Under the pieces are notes generated by a model that did not search any database, had not been told where the DNA came from, and saw only the letters and a list, made by a program, of their open reading frames with translations. A program made the position numbers and the translations under genes. From JAJXWB01 sp037044955 (GTDB lineage: Bacteria; Pseudomonadota; Alphaproteobacteria; Rhizobiales; Beijerinckiaceae): a stretch of 64,000 nucleotides of DNA. Each line of letters opens with the position of its first letter. Within the stretch, counting starts at the first letter, position 1. Positions 8,003 through 18,100 of the stretch are shown here, in pieces. The stretch is taken from contig JBAOHX010000001.1 of the NCBI GenBank assembly GCA_037044955.1, forward strand, positions 124,001 through 188,000. The letters run 5' to 3'.

Positions 8003-8200
8003 ATGAGCAAGGCCGGCCCGAAGGGCGGCGCAAAGGGTGGTGATCGCGCGAGCCGGCTGTCGAGCGCGTTGCGCGACAATCTGCGCCGGCGCAAGGCGGC
8101 GACCCGTCCGGCGGAGGGCGGGGGCGAGAAGCCGGCCGGCGACGGACGCCCAAATGCCACACCGCCGCAGAAAACGGCGGACGGGGGGCGCGAAGACTGA
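8003..8200 (+). CDS. Small conserved basic protein upstream of murA
   Basis: 65 residues, lysine/arginine/glycine rich, with the core RLSSALRDNLRRRKAATR. Short proteins with an R-L-x-x-A-L-R-x-N-L-x-R-R-K core are common in Rhizobiales, often near murA; function is unknown. The start ATG 8003 lies 126 bp before the murA start. No signal peptide or membrane segment. Confidence 0.6.
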   Translation: MSKAGPKGGAKGGDRASRLSSALRDNLRRRKAATRPAEGGGEKPAGDGRPNATPPQKTADGGRED

Positions 8201-8326
8201 ATCGGCCCTTGGTCCGCCACATTGCATGGGCTTGTGCAAGAGGGCGCGAGCAGGGTTTGTTCGGGCGGCTCGCCCGCGAAAATCGTACTGAGGGGCGCCG
8301 GCGCGCGGCCCCGGAAGCGAGGTTTG

Positions 8327-9619
8327 ATGGATCGCATTCGCATCGTCGGCGGCCACCGTCTCAACGGGACCATTCCGATTTCCGGCGCCAAGAACGCCGC
8401 CCTGCCGCTGATGATCGCCTCGCTCCTGACCGAAGGCACGCTGACGCTGGAAAACCTGCCGCGCCTCGCCGACGTGTCGCAGCTCGCCCGCATTCTGGCC
8501 AATCACGGCGTCGACTACACGATCGAGGGCAAGCGCTCCGGCGATTCGGACACGCAGGGCCAGACCGTGCATCTGGCCGCCCGCCAGATCGTCGATACGA
8601 CCGCGCCCTACGACCTCGTCTCCAAGATGCGCGCCTCCTTCTGGGTGCTGGCGCCGCTGGTCGCCCGCATGGGCGAGGCGAAAGTCTCGCTGCCGGGCGG
8701 CTGCGCCATCGGCACGCGCCCGGTCGACCTGCTGCTCATGGCGATGAAGGAACTGGGCGCGGACATCGAGATCGAGGGCGGCTACGCCATCGCCCGCGCC
8801 AGGAACGGCCTCAAGGGCGGCGACATCCTCTTCCCGAAGGTCACGGTCGGCGGCACGCATACGGCGCTGATGGGCGCCAGCCTCGCGCACGGAACCACGG
8901 TCATCCACAACGCCGCGCGAGAACCGGAAATCGTCGATCTCGCGGAATGCCTGATGAAAATGGGCGCCAAGATCAAGGGCGCGGGCACCAAGACCATCGA
9001 GGTGACCGGCGTGACCCGCCTCAACGGCGCCCGCCATGCCGTGCTGCCTGACCGCATCGAGACCGGCACCTACGCCATGGCCGTCGCCATGACCGGCGGC
9101 GACGTGCTGCTGCAGGGCGCGCGCGCCGATCTGCTGCAAGCCGCGCTCGACGTGGTCGCGGAGACCGGCGCGAAGGTCACCCAGACCAACGACGGCGTGC
9201 GCATCTATCGCAATGGCGGCGCGATCCAGCCGGTCGACGTCGTCACCGAACCCTATCCGGGCTTCCCGACCGACCTGCAGGCGCAGTTGATGGCGCTCGT
9301 CACCCGCGCCAACGGCGTGTCGCGCATCACCGAGACGATTTTCGAGAACCGCTTCATGCACGTCTCGGAACTCGCCCGCTTCGGCGCGCAGATCCGGCTC
9401 GACGGCGACACGGCGATCATCGAGGGCGTGGAGAAGCTGAAGGGCGCCCCGGTGATGGCGACGGACCTGCGCGCCTCGGTTTCGCTGGTCATCGCCGCGC
9501 TGGCGGCGGAGGGCGAGACGACGGTCAATCGCGTCTATCACCTCGACCGCGGCTTCGAGGCGCTGGAGAAGAAGCTCGGCGCCTGCGGCGCGGAGATCGA
9601 GCGCATTTCGGCGGGCTGA
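8327..9619 (+). CDS. murA: UDP-N-acetylglucosamine 1-carboxyvinyltransferase
   Basis: 430-residue cytoplasmic enzyme that transfers enolpyruvate from PEP to UDP-GlcNAc, the first committed step of peptidoglycan synthesis. It begins MDRIRIVGGHRLNGTIPISG with the family K-N-A-A-L-P motif (SGAKNAALPL). The catalytic cysteine is in LPGGCAIGTRP near residue 125. Later conserved pieces are PDRIETGTYAMA and PGFPTDLQAQ. An upstream in-frame extension to 8222 is unlike the family, so ATG 8327 is preferred. It heads the conserved Rhizobiales order murA - DUF2948 - hisD. Confidence 0.96.
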   Translation: MDRIRIVGGHRLNGTIPISGAKNAALPLMIASLLTEGTLTLENLPRLADVSQLARILANHGVDYTIEGKRSGDSDTQGQTVHLAARQIVDTTAPYDLVSKMRASFWVLAPLVARMGEAKVSLPGGCAIGTRPVDLLLMAMKELGADIEIEGGYAIARARNGLKGGDILFPKVTVGGTHTALMGASLAHGTTVIHNAAREPEIVDLAECLMKMGAKIKGAGTKTIEVTGVTRLNGARHAVLPDRIETGTYAMAVAMTGGDVLLQGARADLLQAALDVVAETGAKVTQTNDGVRIYRNGGAIQPVDVVTEPYPGFPTDLQAQLMALVTRANGVSRITETIFENRFMHVSELARFGAQIRLDGDTAIIEGVEKLKGAPVMATDLRASVSLVIAALAAEGETTVNRVYHLDRGFEALEKKLGACGAEIERISAG

Positions 9620-9629
9620 TTAGCCGGGG

Positions 9630-9679
9630 CCGCCGGCCTCCGGCCGGCCGCTGCGGTTATGCCGGCCAGAGGCCGGCGG
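9630..9679. repeat. GC-rich hairpin after murA
   Basis: ccgccggcct (9630-9639) and aggccggcgg (9670-9679) form a 10-bp inverted repeat with further GC pairing inside. There is no T-run, so it is a REP-like element or mRNA-end hairpin rather than a clear intrinsic terminator. Confidence 0.45.
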
Positions 9680-9738
9680 TCCCGGCTCGCCCTTGCTTCG
9701 GGCCGCCGTCGCCCCCAAATGGCGGATGCGAGGCCGTC

Positions 9739-10212
9739 ATGACAAAGCAATGCCCCGATAGCGAAAAGCCGCTCCGCCTCATCGCCTTCGACGCGGAAGA
9801 CCTTCAGATCGTCTCCGCCCACCTGCAGGACGCGCTGGTGCGCGTCGGCGACATGGCCTGGCTGCCGGAGCAGGATCGGTTCGTTCTGGGTCTCCAGCGA
9901 TTCGACTGGATCGCGGCGGACGCCGGCCAGTGCGAGCGGGCGGTCGCTTCCCTGCAGTTCGATCGCGTGCGCACCGTGCGCCAGAACGGCGTGCCGCAAC
10001 GCGAGCCCGACACGGTGCTGAGCCTGCTGACGGTCGCCTTCGAGCCGACCGAAGCCCCGGCGGGCCATGTTCTGCTGACATTTTCGGGCGGCGCGGCGCT
10101 GCGGCTCGACGTCGAGTGCCTGGAGGCGCATCTGCGCGACCTCGGGCCCCGCTGGACCGCCAAATCCCGGCCCGGCCACGCGCTTGACGCGGGCCCCGGT
10201 CAAGGGTCATGA
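9739..10212 (+). CDS. DUF2948 family protein
   Basis: 157 residues. Conserved pieces include LRLIAFDAEDLQIVSAHLQD, RFVLGLQRFDW, LLTVAFEPTEAPAG and LRLDVECLEAHLRDLGPRW. The family is restricted largely to Alphaproteobacteria and its role is unknown. It is cytoplasmic, with no membrane segments. Its fixed location between murA and hisD supports the call. It is followed after 55 bp by hisD. Confidence 0.85.
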   Translation: MTKQCPDSEKPLRLIAFDAEDLQIVSAHLQDALVRVGDMAWLPEQDRFVLGLQRFDWIAADAGQCERAVASLQFDRVRTVRQNGVPQREPDTVLSLLTVAFEPTEAPAGHVLLTFSGGAALRLDVECLEAHLRDLGPRWTAKSRPGHALDAGPGQGS

Positions 10213-10267
10213 CCTGACGGACAAATTCGGGGCGCGCGTCCTCCGCGCCCGATTCCGGAGTTCGCCG

Positions 10268-11569
10268 ATGACCCTGCGGCTCGACGCCACGGCCGCCGAT
10301 TTCGACACGCGCTTCGCCGAACTCCTCGCCATGAAGCGCGAGGTCTCGGAGGACGTGGATGCCGCCGCCCGCGCCATCATCGCCGACGTGATTTCACGCG
10401 GCGACGCGGCCCTGATCGACCTGTCGAGGAAATTCGACCGGATCGACCTCGCCCAGCGCGGCCTCGCCATCTCGAGGAACGAGATCGAGGCGGCGGTTTC
10501 CGCCTGCCCGAAGAACGCGCTCGATGCGCTGGACGTCGCGCACGCCCGCATCGTCGCCTTCCACCAGCGCCAGAAGCCGCAGGACCTGCGCTTCACCGAC
10601 GAGGCCGGCGTGGAGCTCGGCTGGCGCTGGACGGCGGTCGAGGCGGTCGGCCTCTACGTGCCCGGCGGCACGGCCTCCTATCCCTCGTCCGTCCTGATGA
10701 ACGCCGTGCCGGCCAAGGTCGCCGGCGTGCCGCGCATCGTCATGGTCGTGCCGACGCCCGACGGCGCGATCGACCCGCTGGTGCTGGCGGCCGCCTCGCG
10801 CGCCGGCGTCGACGAAGTCTACCGTATCGGCGGCGCGCAGGCGGTGGCCGCGCTCGCCTATGGCACCAAGACCATCCGGCCGGTCGCCAAGATCGTCGGC
10901 CCCGGCAACGCCTATGTGGCGGCGGCCAAGCGCCGCGTGTTCGGCCAGGTCGGCATCGACATGATCGCCGGCCCCTCGGAAGTGCTGGTCATCGCGGATG
11001 CTAGCGCCAATCCCGCCTGGATCGCCGCCGACCTCTTGGCGCAGGCCGAGCACGATACGGCCGCCCAGAGCATCCTCATCACCGACAGCGCGGAGCTCGC
11101 GCGCGACGTCGAGCGCGCGGTGGAAGCCCAACTTTCCACCCTGCCGCGTGAAAAAATCGCGCGGGCGAGCTGGAATGAGTTCGGCGCGACCATCGTGGTC
11201 AGATCGCTCGACGACGCGATCCCGCTCGCCGACCGCATCGCCGCCGAACATCTCGAGATCATGGCGGAGAATGCGGAGACGCTGGCGGCGCGCGTGCGAA
11301 ACGCCGGCGCCATCTTCATCGGCGCGCATACGCCCGAAGCCATCGGCGATTATGTCGGCGGCTCCAATCACGTGCTGCCGACCGCGCGCTCGGCGCGTTT
11401 TTCTTCCGGCCTCGGCGTGCTCGACTTCATGAAGCGCACGTCCATTCTCAAGTGCTCGCCGCAATCGCTCGAAACGCTCGGGCCTTCGGCGATCGCGCTC
11501 GGGCAGGCCGAACGGCTTGAAGCGCACGCGCGCTCGGTGGCCATCCGCATGAACAGAGGCGCCGCATGA
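10268..11569 (+). CDS. hisD: Histidinol dehydrogenase
   Basis: 433 residues. It catalyses the last two steps of histidine synthesis, the NAD-dependent oxidation of L-histidinol to L-histidine. The signature runs from about IDMIAGPSEVLVIAD into NPAWIAADLLAQAEHD, and the zinc/catalytic histidines lie near AAEHLEI and GGSNHVLPT. VPGGTASYPSSVLMNAVPAKVAGV is typical but split by proline turns. ATG 10268 is preferred over upstream in-frame starts that overlap DUF2948. Its stop overlaps the next gene by ATGA. Confidence 0.96.
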   Translation: MTLRLDATAADFDTRFAELLAMKREVSEDVDAAARAIIADVISRGDAALIDLSRKFDRIDLAQRGLAISRNEIEAAVSACPKNALDALDVAHARIVAFHQRQKPQDLRFTDEAGVELGWRWTAVEAVGLYVPGGTASYPSSVLMNAVPAKVAGVPRIVMVVPTPDGAIDPLVLAAASRAGVDEVYRIGGAQAVAALAYGTKTIRPVAKIVGPGNAYVAAAKRRVFGQVGIDMIAGPSEVLVIADASANPAWIAADLLAQAEHDTAAQSILITDSAELARDVERAVEAQLSTLPREKIARASWNEFGATIVVRSLDDAIPLADRIAAEHLEIMAENAETLAARVRNAGAIFIGAHTPEAIGDYVGGSNHVLPTARSARFSSGLGVLDFMKRTSILKCSPQSLETLGPSAIALGQAERLEAHARSVAIRMNRGAA

Positions 11570-12042
11570 CGACAGAGACGAAGCGGCTGATCGCGATCAC
11601 GCTCGACGACGCCTCGATCGGCCGCGGCACGCCGGATCAGGAGCACGAGCGCGAGATCGCGATCTACGACCTGATCGAGGACAACAGGTTCGCGCTGCCG
11701 GCCCACGACGGCGGCCCGTACGCGCTCTTTCTCGCGCTGCACGACGCCAAGCTCGCCTTCGATATTCGCGACGAGGGAGGCGCGACCATCGTCACGCACA
11801 TTCTGTCGCTGACGCCGTTCCGCAAGATCCTGAAGGACTATTTCATGGTCTGCGAGAGCTATTACGCGGCGATCCGCACCGCGACGCCGGCGCAGATCGA
11901 GGCGATCGACATGGGCCGGCGCGGCCTGCACAACGAAGGCGCGCAACTGCTGGCCGAACGGCTGAAGGGCAAGGTCGAATGCGACATGGACACGTCGCGC
12001 CGCCTCTTCACGCTCGTCACCGCCCTGCACTGGAAGGGCTGA
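11566..12042 (+). CDS. UPF0262 family protein
   Basis: 158 residues starting within the hisD stop. The sequence RLIAITLDDASIGRGTPDQE then ILSLTPFRKILKDYFMVCES matches the alphaproteobacterial UPF0262 family, which has no assigned function. It is co-directional and coupled to hisD as in many Rhizobiales. No transmembrane or signal sequence is seen. Confidence 0.88.
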   Translation: MTTETKRLIAITLDDASIGRGTPDQEHEREIAIYDLIEDNRFALPAHDGGPYALFLALHDAKLAFDIRDEGGATIVTHILSLTPFRKILKDYFMVCESYYAAIRTATPAQIEAIDMGRRGLHNEGAQLLAERLKGKVECDMDTSRRLFTLVTALHWKG

Positions 12043-12134
12043 GGCGGCGTGCCGCGCGTCTCTCGAGCATGTCCCGCAAAAGTTGCAGACTTTTGTGAGA
12101 AGGATATGCGCTTTAAAGCGCCCGGAGGCTGACG

Positions 12135-12569
12135 ATGGAGAGCGGCCGTCGCCCGCAATCCATTCTGTTCTGCTGCACCTTCAACGCCGTTCGCTCGCCG
12201 ATGGCGGAAGCGATCGCGCGCTATTATTACGGTCGCGACGTCTATTTCGCCTCCGCCGGCGTCAAGGCCGGCGAACTCGATCCCTTCGCCGTCGCGGCGA
12301 TGGACGACATCGGCATCGACATTCAGAAATTCAAACCGCACACGTTCGAGGACCTCGAGGATTCGAGCTTCGACCTCATCGTGTCGCTGTCGCCGGAAGC
12401 CCACCACAAGGCGCTGGAATTCACGCGCACGCTGGCCGTCGACGTCGTCTACTGGCCGACCGTCGACCCCACTGCGGTGCAGGGCTCGCGCGAGCAGATG
12501 CTCGACGCTTATCGCGCGGTCAGGGATGGGTTGAAGAAGCGGATTACGGCGTTGCTGTCGCCGACGTGA
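12135..12569 (+). CDS. Low-molecular-weight protein-tyrosine-phosphatase/arsenate reductase-fold protein
   Basis: 144 residues with the phosphatase loop CCTFNAVRSPMAEA near residue 15 (C-x5-R-S) and a later D-P in TVDPTAVQGS that can act as the general acid. These folds dephosphorylate phosphotyrosine or reduce arsenate; the neighbourhood (murA-hisD cluster) favours a conserved cytoplasmic phosphatase of unknown substrate over arsenic resistance. Confidence 0.82.
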   Translation: MESGRRPQSILFCCTFNAVRSPMAEAIARYYYGRDVYFASAGVKAGELDPFAVAAMDDIGIDIQKFKPHTFEDLEDSSFDLIVSLSPEAHHKALEFTRTLAVDVVYWPTVDPTAVQGSREQMLDAYRAVRDGLKKRITALLSPT

Positions 12570-12572
12570 TCA

Positions 12573-12649
12573 CGAATGTCATTCCCGCGAAAGCGGGGAA
12601 CCAGCCCGGCGCTGCGCCTGGATTCCCGCTTTCGCGGGAATGACATTCG
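12573..12649. repeat. Dispersed palindromic repeat, copy 1
   Basis: Outer arms of about 25 bp are near-perfect mirror images (cgaatgtcattcccgcgaaa ... and its complement ending at 12649) around a 27-bp centre. The same element recurs at 54341-54419. It lies between convergent genes, where such repeats commonly sit. Confidence 0.75.
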
Positions 12650-12668
12650 GGGTCGACGCCGACAACGT

Positions 12669-12977
12669 TCAAAACCCCATCGCCCTTAAGCCCGCCGCCG
12701 TGGCAAATCCCACCGCGAGCGACGGCAGTTCGCGTCGTGTGAAGAACATCACGATGGCCGCCGCCGCGACCGCCGCCGTTCCGGCCACGCCCGACTTCAG
12801 CGCGATCGGCGCCACCGTCGCGATGAAGATCGATGCGGGCAGGGCGTCTAGCCCGCGCCGCACGCGCGCCGTCATCGGCACGCGCGCCATCAGCCAGTAG
12901 CCGCCGAGCCGCAGCAGGATCGTCACCGCCGCGGTGGCGAATATGACCGTCCATGGACCGATGGAGGGGCTCATCAT
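12669..12977 (-). CDS. azlD: AzlD-type branched-chain amino acid exporter subunit
   Basis: 102-residue hydrophobic protein with three to four membrane segments (VIFATAAVTILLRLGGYWLM; LPASIFIATVAPIALKSG; TAAVAAAAIVMFF). AzlD is the small partner of AzlC. It follows azlC on the minus strand with an ATG-ATGA overlap (12974-12977). Confidence 0.85.
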   Translation of the reverse strand: MMSPSIGPWTVIFATAAVTILLRLGGYWLMARVPMTARVRRGLDALPASIFIATVAPIALKSGVAGTAAVAAAAIVMFFTRRELPSLAVGFATAAGLRAMGF

Positions 12978-13687
12978 TCCTCGTCGATCAGCGCGGCCGA
13001 CAGCGCGCCGGCGAGCGCGCCGGCGACGATGAACCAGCCCGGCGCAAACAGCGAGACGACGATGGCGACGAGCCCGGCGATGACCAGCGGCGCGAAACGC
13101 TTCGCCCGGCGGACCATCGGCACGGTGAGCGTGGCGAAGACGATCGGCAGCACGAGATCGAGCCCGTAGCGCTCGGGACGCGCGACCAGCGCGCCGGCGA
13201 CGAAGCCGATCGCGGTGACCGCGACCCAGCCGAGATAGAGCGGCACGTTGGCGCCGATGACCGGCCCGTGGTCGCGCCCGCCGCCCGCATGATGGCGCGC
13301 GCCGATGGCGAAACTCGCGTCGGTCAGAAACAGCAGGCTGGAATAGACGAGGCGCCGGTCGAGCCCTTCGATCCACGGGCGGAATGTCGCGCTCATCAAC
13401 AGGAAGCGCGCATTGATCGCCGCCGTCACGCCCATCGCCGCGAGCAGCGCGCCGAGCGTCCAGTCGGGCGTCCAGATCTGCAGCGTCAGCATCTGTGAGG
13501 CGCCGGCGTAGACGATGGCGCTCTGGCCGATCGCTTCGGCGAGCGTCAGCCCCTTCTGGTTCGCGACCGCGCCGACCGCCAGGCCGAAGATCAGCGCTCC
13601 GGGCTGGAAGGGCAGGGACTCGACCATTCCGCGCCAGAAGCCGGCGCGGCTGACATGGGGTTCGGCGCGCGAAGCAGATGTTTCCAT
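12974..13687 (-). CDS. azlC: AzlC family branched-chain amino acid exporter
   Basis: 237-residue membrane protein. Residues 15-45 carry the family start GFWRGMVESLPFQPGALIFG followed by AVANQKGLTLAEAI and SAIVYAGASQMLTLQIW. With AzlD it exports branched-chain amino acids or analogues across the inner membrane. ATG 13687 is chosen; an in-frame ATG at 13753 would add 22 polar residues and run into the divergent promoter region. Confidence 0.87.
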   Translation of the reverse strand: METSASRAEPHVSRAGFWRGMVESLPFQPGALIFGLAVGAVANQKGLTLAEAIGQSAIVYAGASQMLTLQIWTPDWTLGALLAAMGVTAAINARFLLMSATFRPWIEGLDRRLVYSSLLFLTDASFAIGARHHAGGGRDHGPVIGANVPLYLGWVAVTAIGFVAGALVARPERYGLDLVLPIVFATLTVPMVRRAKRFAPLVIAGLVAIVVSLFAPGWFIVAGALAGALSAALIDEE

Positions 13688-13841
13688 CGGACGATCTTCG
13701 CTCGATACGCGCTCGCATGCTAGATCAGCCCGCATTTGAGCGAAATTGCTCAAATGCGGGAAAGCTGATCGATTTCAAAATGTGGAGCGCGCGTGTCGCG
13801 AAATGCCGGCTTCCGCTTTTTCGCTGCGCGCTCTAGACCGA

Positions 13842-14498
13842 ATGATGAATGGCCTGTCCGCAGAAGCCGCAGGAGACCTTTCCATCGCGCCGCTCGTACT
13901 GTCTCTCGATCATGCCGGCGGCCGCGCCGACATCTGGCTTGCGCGGCTGAGCGCGCCCGCGCGCGACCTCGGGCCCGCCCGCGCGGCGTTGGCGCGGCGC
14001 CTGATCGCATGGCGGACGGGCTGCGACGAGGCCGATGTCGTCATCGCGCATGACGCGCAAGGCGCGCCAAAAATCGTCGCGCCAAATCCCTCGCTCGCAC
14101 TGTCGCTCGCCGGGCGTGACGATATCGTCGCGGCCGCTGTTGCCGACGGCCCCATCGGCGTCGATGTCGAAACGATCGGCGCGCGCTTCGATCCGCCGCT
14201 CAACGTGCTGCACCCCGCCGAACGCGCTGCGCTCGCGGCGGCGGCCGACGCGGATCACGAGCTTTTCCTGCGCATCTGGACCGCCAAGGAGGCCTATGTG
14301 AAGGCGCTCGGGACAGGCTTTTCGCGTGAGCCCGAGGAGATCGAGATCAGGCCCGACGCTTCGCCGGCGGCCTTTGCCGAACCCGCGCCGCTCGTCATTC
14401 GCGACGCCGGCGGTCGCGTCGCGACGCGGCTCGCGCGGTCGGGTCGAACGAATATCGAGGGTCGGCCGGCCATGCTGTCCTGCGTCGTGCTCGAGTGA
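13842..14498 (+). CDS. Sfp-type 4'-phosphopantetheinyl transferase
   Basis: About 218 residues. It transfers phosphopantetheine from CoA to a carrier-protein serine. Magnesium-binding motifs are present: GVDVETIGAR near residue 105 and WTAKEAYVKALGTGFS near 147 (W-x-x-K-E). The start is uncertain between ATG 13842 and an upstream in-frame start at 13746. No polyketide or NRPS genes lie nearby, so the partner is elsewhere. Confidence 0.82.
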   Translation: MMNGLSAEAAGDLSIAPLVLSLDHAGGRADIWLARLSAPARDLGPARAALARRLIAWRTGCDEADVVIAHDAQGAPKIVAPNPSLALSLAGRDDIVAAAVADGPIGVDVETIGARFDPPLNVLHPAERAALAAAADADHELFLRIWTAKEAYVKALGTGFSREPEEIEIRPDASPAAFAEPAPLVIRDAGGRVATRLARSGRTNIEGRPAMLSCVVLE

Positions 14499-14732
14499 GA
14501 GCGCCGGGAATGACTTTCGGCACTGGCGCGGCGGGCGGCGGCTGGTAGCTGCTGTCTGCAGATCGGAGACTTTTCGCTTGCAACGTAAGTCCCCGGCGAC
14601 GATCATCGGCGCGCTTTCGGTATCCGGTCGACCGGGGGCGTACTTTTGCCGGGCGTCCGTTTTTCGGACGTTTCATCACTTGAATCGTTGCTGCGGACTC
14701 ATACGTTGGCGGCGTTGAAACAGGAGTTACCC

Positions 14733-15113
14733 ATGGGCTTCTTCGGCTCCATCATGAGCAAGATTTTTGGCGTCACCCCGGCCGCTGCCGAGGAGGCAAA
14801 GCCGGCTTCCGCCACAGCCGCCGCGCCGGCGGCGCCCCTCGCGCCGGCCGGTTCGGTCGACGTCGCCGCGATCCTCGACGACCTCGTCGACAAGCACGCC
14901 GAGGAGCTCAACTGGCGCGTGTCGATCGTCGACATGATGAAGGCGCTGGGCCTCGATTCCAGCCTCTCGGCGCGCAAGGATCTCGCCAAGGAGCTGCATT
15001 ACGACGGCGACACCGGCGACAGCGCCAAGATGAACATCTGGCTGCACAAGAAGATGATGGAAATGATCGCCGCCAACGGCGGCAAGCTGCCGGACAATAT
15101 CGCCAAGCACTGA
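14733..15113 (+). CDS. DUF3597 domain-containing protein
   Basis: 126 residues preceded by a good ribosome-binding site (CAGGAGTTACCC). It begins MGFFGSIMSKIFG, followed by an Ala/Pro-rich linker (residues 15-45) and the DUF3597 domain: VDVAAILDDLVDKHAEELNW, SIVDMMKALGLDSSLSARKD and MNIWLHKKMMEMIAANGG. Function is unknown in the family; no signal peptide. An intrinsic terminator follows at 15135. Confidence 0.9.
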   Translation: MGFFGSIMSKIFGVTPAAAEEAKPASATAAAPAAPLAPAGSVDVAAILDDLVDKHAEELNWRVSIVDMMKALGLDSSLSARKDLAKELHYDGDTGDSAKMNIWLHKKMMEMIAANGGKLPDNIAKH

Positions 15114-15134
15114 TCGTCCATCGACGGTTCGGGA

Positions 15135-15165
15135 AGCCCGCGGCGTTCGCGCCGCGGGCTTTTTT
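15135..15165 (+). terminator. Intrinsic terminator after DUF3597
   Basis: AGCCCGCGGCG pairs with CGCCGCGGGCT around a short loop (15135-15160) and is followed by TTTTTT. It ends the DUF3597 transcript; the carboxylase on the other strand should end at 15183, just outside it. Confidence 0.9.
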
Positions 15166-15182
15166 GCGTCCCCAGATTTGCG

Positions 15183-18100
15183 TCACCAGGTGTCGACGAA
15201 CGGCCGCTTGCGCGTCGCGCGCGGCTGCGGCGCCGGGCAGGAACTCGAGACCGCGGATGATCCAGCGGCGCGTCTCCACGGGATCGATCACCTGATCGAT
15301 CTCCAGCACCGAGGCGATGTTGGTCGCCTTGCCGACTTCGTATGATTTCGCGACCATCGACTGGAAGAGCTTTTCGCGCTCCGCGAGGTCTTCCACCGCT
15401 TCCAGCTCCTTGCGGAAACCGAGGCGCACCGCGCCTTCGAGCCCCATGCCGCCGAATTCGCCTGTTGGCCACGAGATCGTGAAGGTTTGCGCGTGAAACC
15501 CGCCGCCGGCCATCGCCTGCGCGCCGAGGCCGTAGCCCTTGCGCAGCACGATGGTGAAATAGGGAATGTCGATCGAGGCGGCCGTCACGAACATGCGGCA
15601 GACGTGGCGCACCAGCGCGGTCTTCTCCGCTTCCGGCCCGACCATGAAGCCCGGCGTGTCGCACAGCGAGACGATGGGAATGTCGAAAGCGTCGCACAAT
15701 TGCATGAAGCGCGCGGCCTTGTCGGCGGCCTCCGAATCGATGGCGCCGCCGAGATGTTTCGGATTGTTGGCGACGAGGCCGAAGGGACGTCCCTCGACGC
15801 GGATGAACGCAGTGACGATGCCGGCGCCGAAGCCGCCGCGCAGTTCGAGCACGGACCCTTCGTCCGCGAGCGCGTGGATGACGTCGCGGATTTCGTAGAC
15901 GCGCAGCCGGTTTTCCGGAATCGCGCGCCGCAGCAGTCGCTGGTCGGGCGCGCTCCATGCCGCGACCGGCCCCTGAAAGTAGGAGAGATATTTCTTCGCG
16001 GCCGCGCAGGCCTCGACTTCGTCCTCGACCAGAACGTCGATCACGCCGTTCGGCCATTGAATGCTGGTGGGGCCGACCTCGTCGGGATGATAGACGCCGA
16101 GCCCGCCGCCCTCGATCATCGCCGGCCCGCCCATGCCGACGCTCGTGTCCTTCGTGGCGATCACCACGTCGCAGCAGCCGAGCAGCGCCGCATTGCCGGC
16201 AAAGCAGCGGCCGGACACGATGCCGACCAGCGGCACGAGGCCGCTGAGCCTGGCGAATTGCGCGAAGGTCGGCACGTCGAGGCCGGTGACGCCGAGCCGT
16301 TCCGTATCGCCTGGCCGCCCGCCGCCGCCTTCGGCAAACAGCACGAGCGGAATGCGTTGCCGCTCCGCGATGGTGAAGAGGCGGTCCTGCTTCTTGTGAT
16401 TGCGCTGCCCCTGCGTGCCGGCGAGCACCATGTAGTCGTACGCGACGACCATGGTGCGCGCGCGTTCCGGCCCGAACCTGTCGCCGTTGACGGTCGCGAG
16501 CCCCGCCACCACGCCGTCGCCCGGCGTGTTGCGGATGAGATCGTCCTTCGAGCGCCGCGCGGCCTGCGCGGCGACGGCGAGCGAGCCATATTCGACGAAG
16601 CTGCCATCGTCGACGAGCGCCGCGATATTCTCGCGCGCCGTGCGATGGTTGGTCTTGCGGCGCTTGGCGACCGCCTCCGCGCGGTTCTCGTCGAGCCCGA
16701 ACGCCTGTCGCGCCACCACGTCGGCAAGATCAGGCCTGATAGCGTCGGGATCGACGTCCACGGCCTGCGTGGAATCCTCCGCGCCGACATCGGCCGGCTC
16801 GACGAACAGGATAGGATCGTCCTTGTAGAGCGTGTCGCCCTTGCGCCCCCTGATCTCGCGCACCACGCCGCCGCAGGGCGCGGTGACGAGGTGCTCCATC
16901 TTCATCGCCTCGAGCACGGCGATCTGTTGTCCCGGCCGCACCAGCGCGCCTTCCGTCACATCGACCGTCACGATCGTGCCGAGCAGCGGCGCGGAAATCG
17001 CCACCGTCCCCTCGGGACCCGCGTGCGTCGTCGCGCGGCCGGACGGCGCATCGTCGGAGGTCGCGTCGAAATAATAGCGATGGCGTTCCTGCGCGGCGGA
17101 GGCCAGCAGTTCGGGCAGATGCGTTTCGATGAAGCGCGTGTCGATGCGGTTGGCGGCGAAATCGGGATGCGCCAGCAGCGCCTGCAGGAAGGAGATGTTG
17201 GTGTCGACGCCGGCGATGCGGAATTCCGCGAGAGCGCGCAGGGCCTTCGCCACAGCCGTCGCATAATCGGGCGAGGGCGAATGCACGATCAGCTTGGCGA
17301 TCAGCGAGTTGAAGGCCGCGCCCGTGCGATAGCCTGAATATCCAAATGTATCGACGCGCACGCCGGGACCGGAGGGAATGTCGAAGGCGACGATCTTGCC
17401 GCCGCTCGGCAACGCTTCGCCCGCCGCGTTCATCGTTTCCAGATTGACGCGCGACTGGATGGCGTAGCCGCGCGGCGCGCGCGGTTCGGCAAGGCCGATG
17501 TCGTCGAGTGTCGCGCCAGCCGCGACGCGGATCTGCGCCTGCACGAGATCGACGTCGAATGTCTCCTCGGTCACGGTGTGCTCGACCTGCAGGCGCGGAT
17601 TGGCCTCGATGAAGGCGAAATAGGCGGCGTCCGAGGAATTGCGCGCGTCGACCAGGAATTCGAAGGTTCCGAGATTGTCGTATTTCGCCGCGCGCGCCAG
17701 CATCATCGCGGCGCCCGCGATCTTCTCGCGCAGGGCGGGCGACAGCGACGGGCTCGGCGCAACCTCGATCAGCTTCTGGTTGCGCCGCTGGATCGTGCAT
17801 TCGCGCTCGCCGAAATGTACGAGCCCGCCGTGTTTGTCGCCCAGTATCTGTATCTCGATATGCCGCGCGCTTTCGATCAGGCGTTCGGCGTAGAGCGATC
17901 CGTCGCCGAAGGCGCTCGCCGCTTCGGATGCGCAGCGCGCGAAGGCGTCCGCGATCTCGTCCGCGCGCCGCACCGCGCGCATGCCGCGCCCGCCGCCGCC
18001 GGATATGGCCTTCAACATGATCGGCGCGTTGATGATGGCGAAGAAGGCGCGCGCTTCGTCGGCGTCGCGCACGACAGCGCCCTGAATGACCGGCGCATCG

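Noticed and set aside
12135..12569. Arsenic resistance role for the low-Mr phosphatase-fold protein
   Set aside because: No arsB, arsR or acr3 gene is nearby and the gene sits in a conserved murA-hisD neighbourhood.
14908..15182. C-terminal extension of the carboxylase antisense to DUF3597
   Set aside because: The extension has no family similarity, overlaps a well-supported gene and a terminator, and disappears when one base is corrected.
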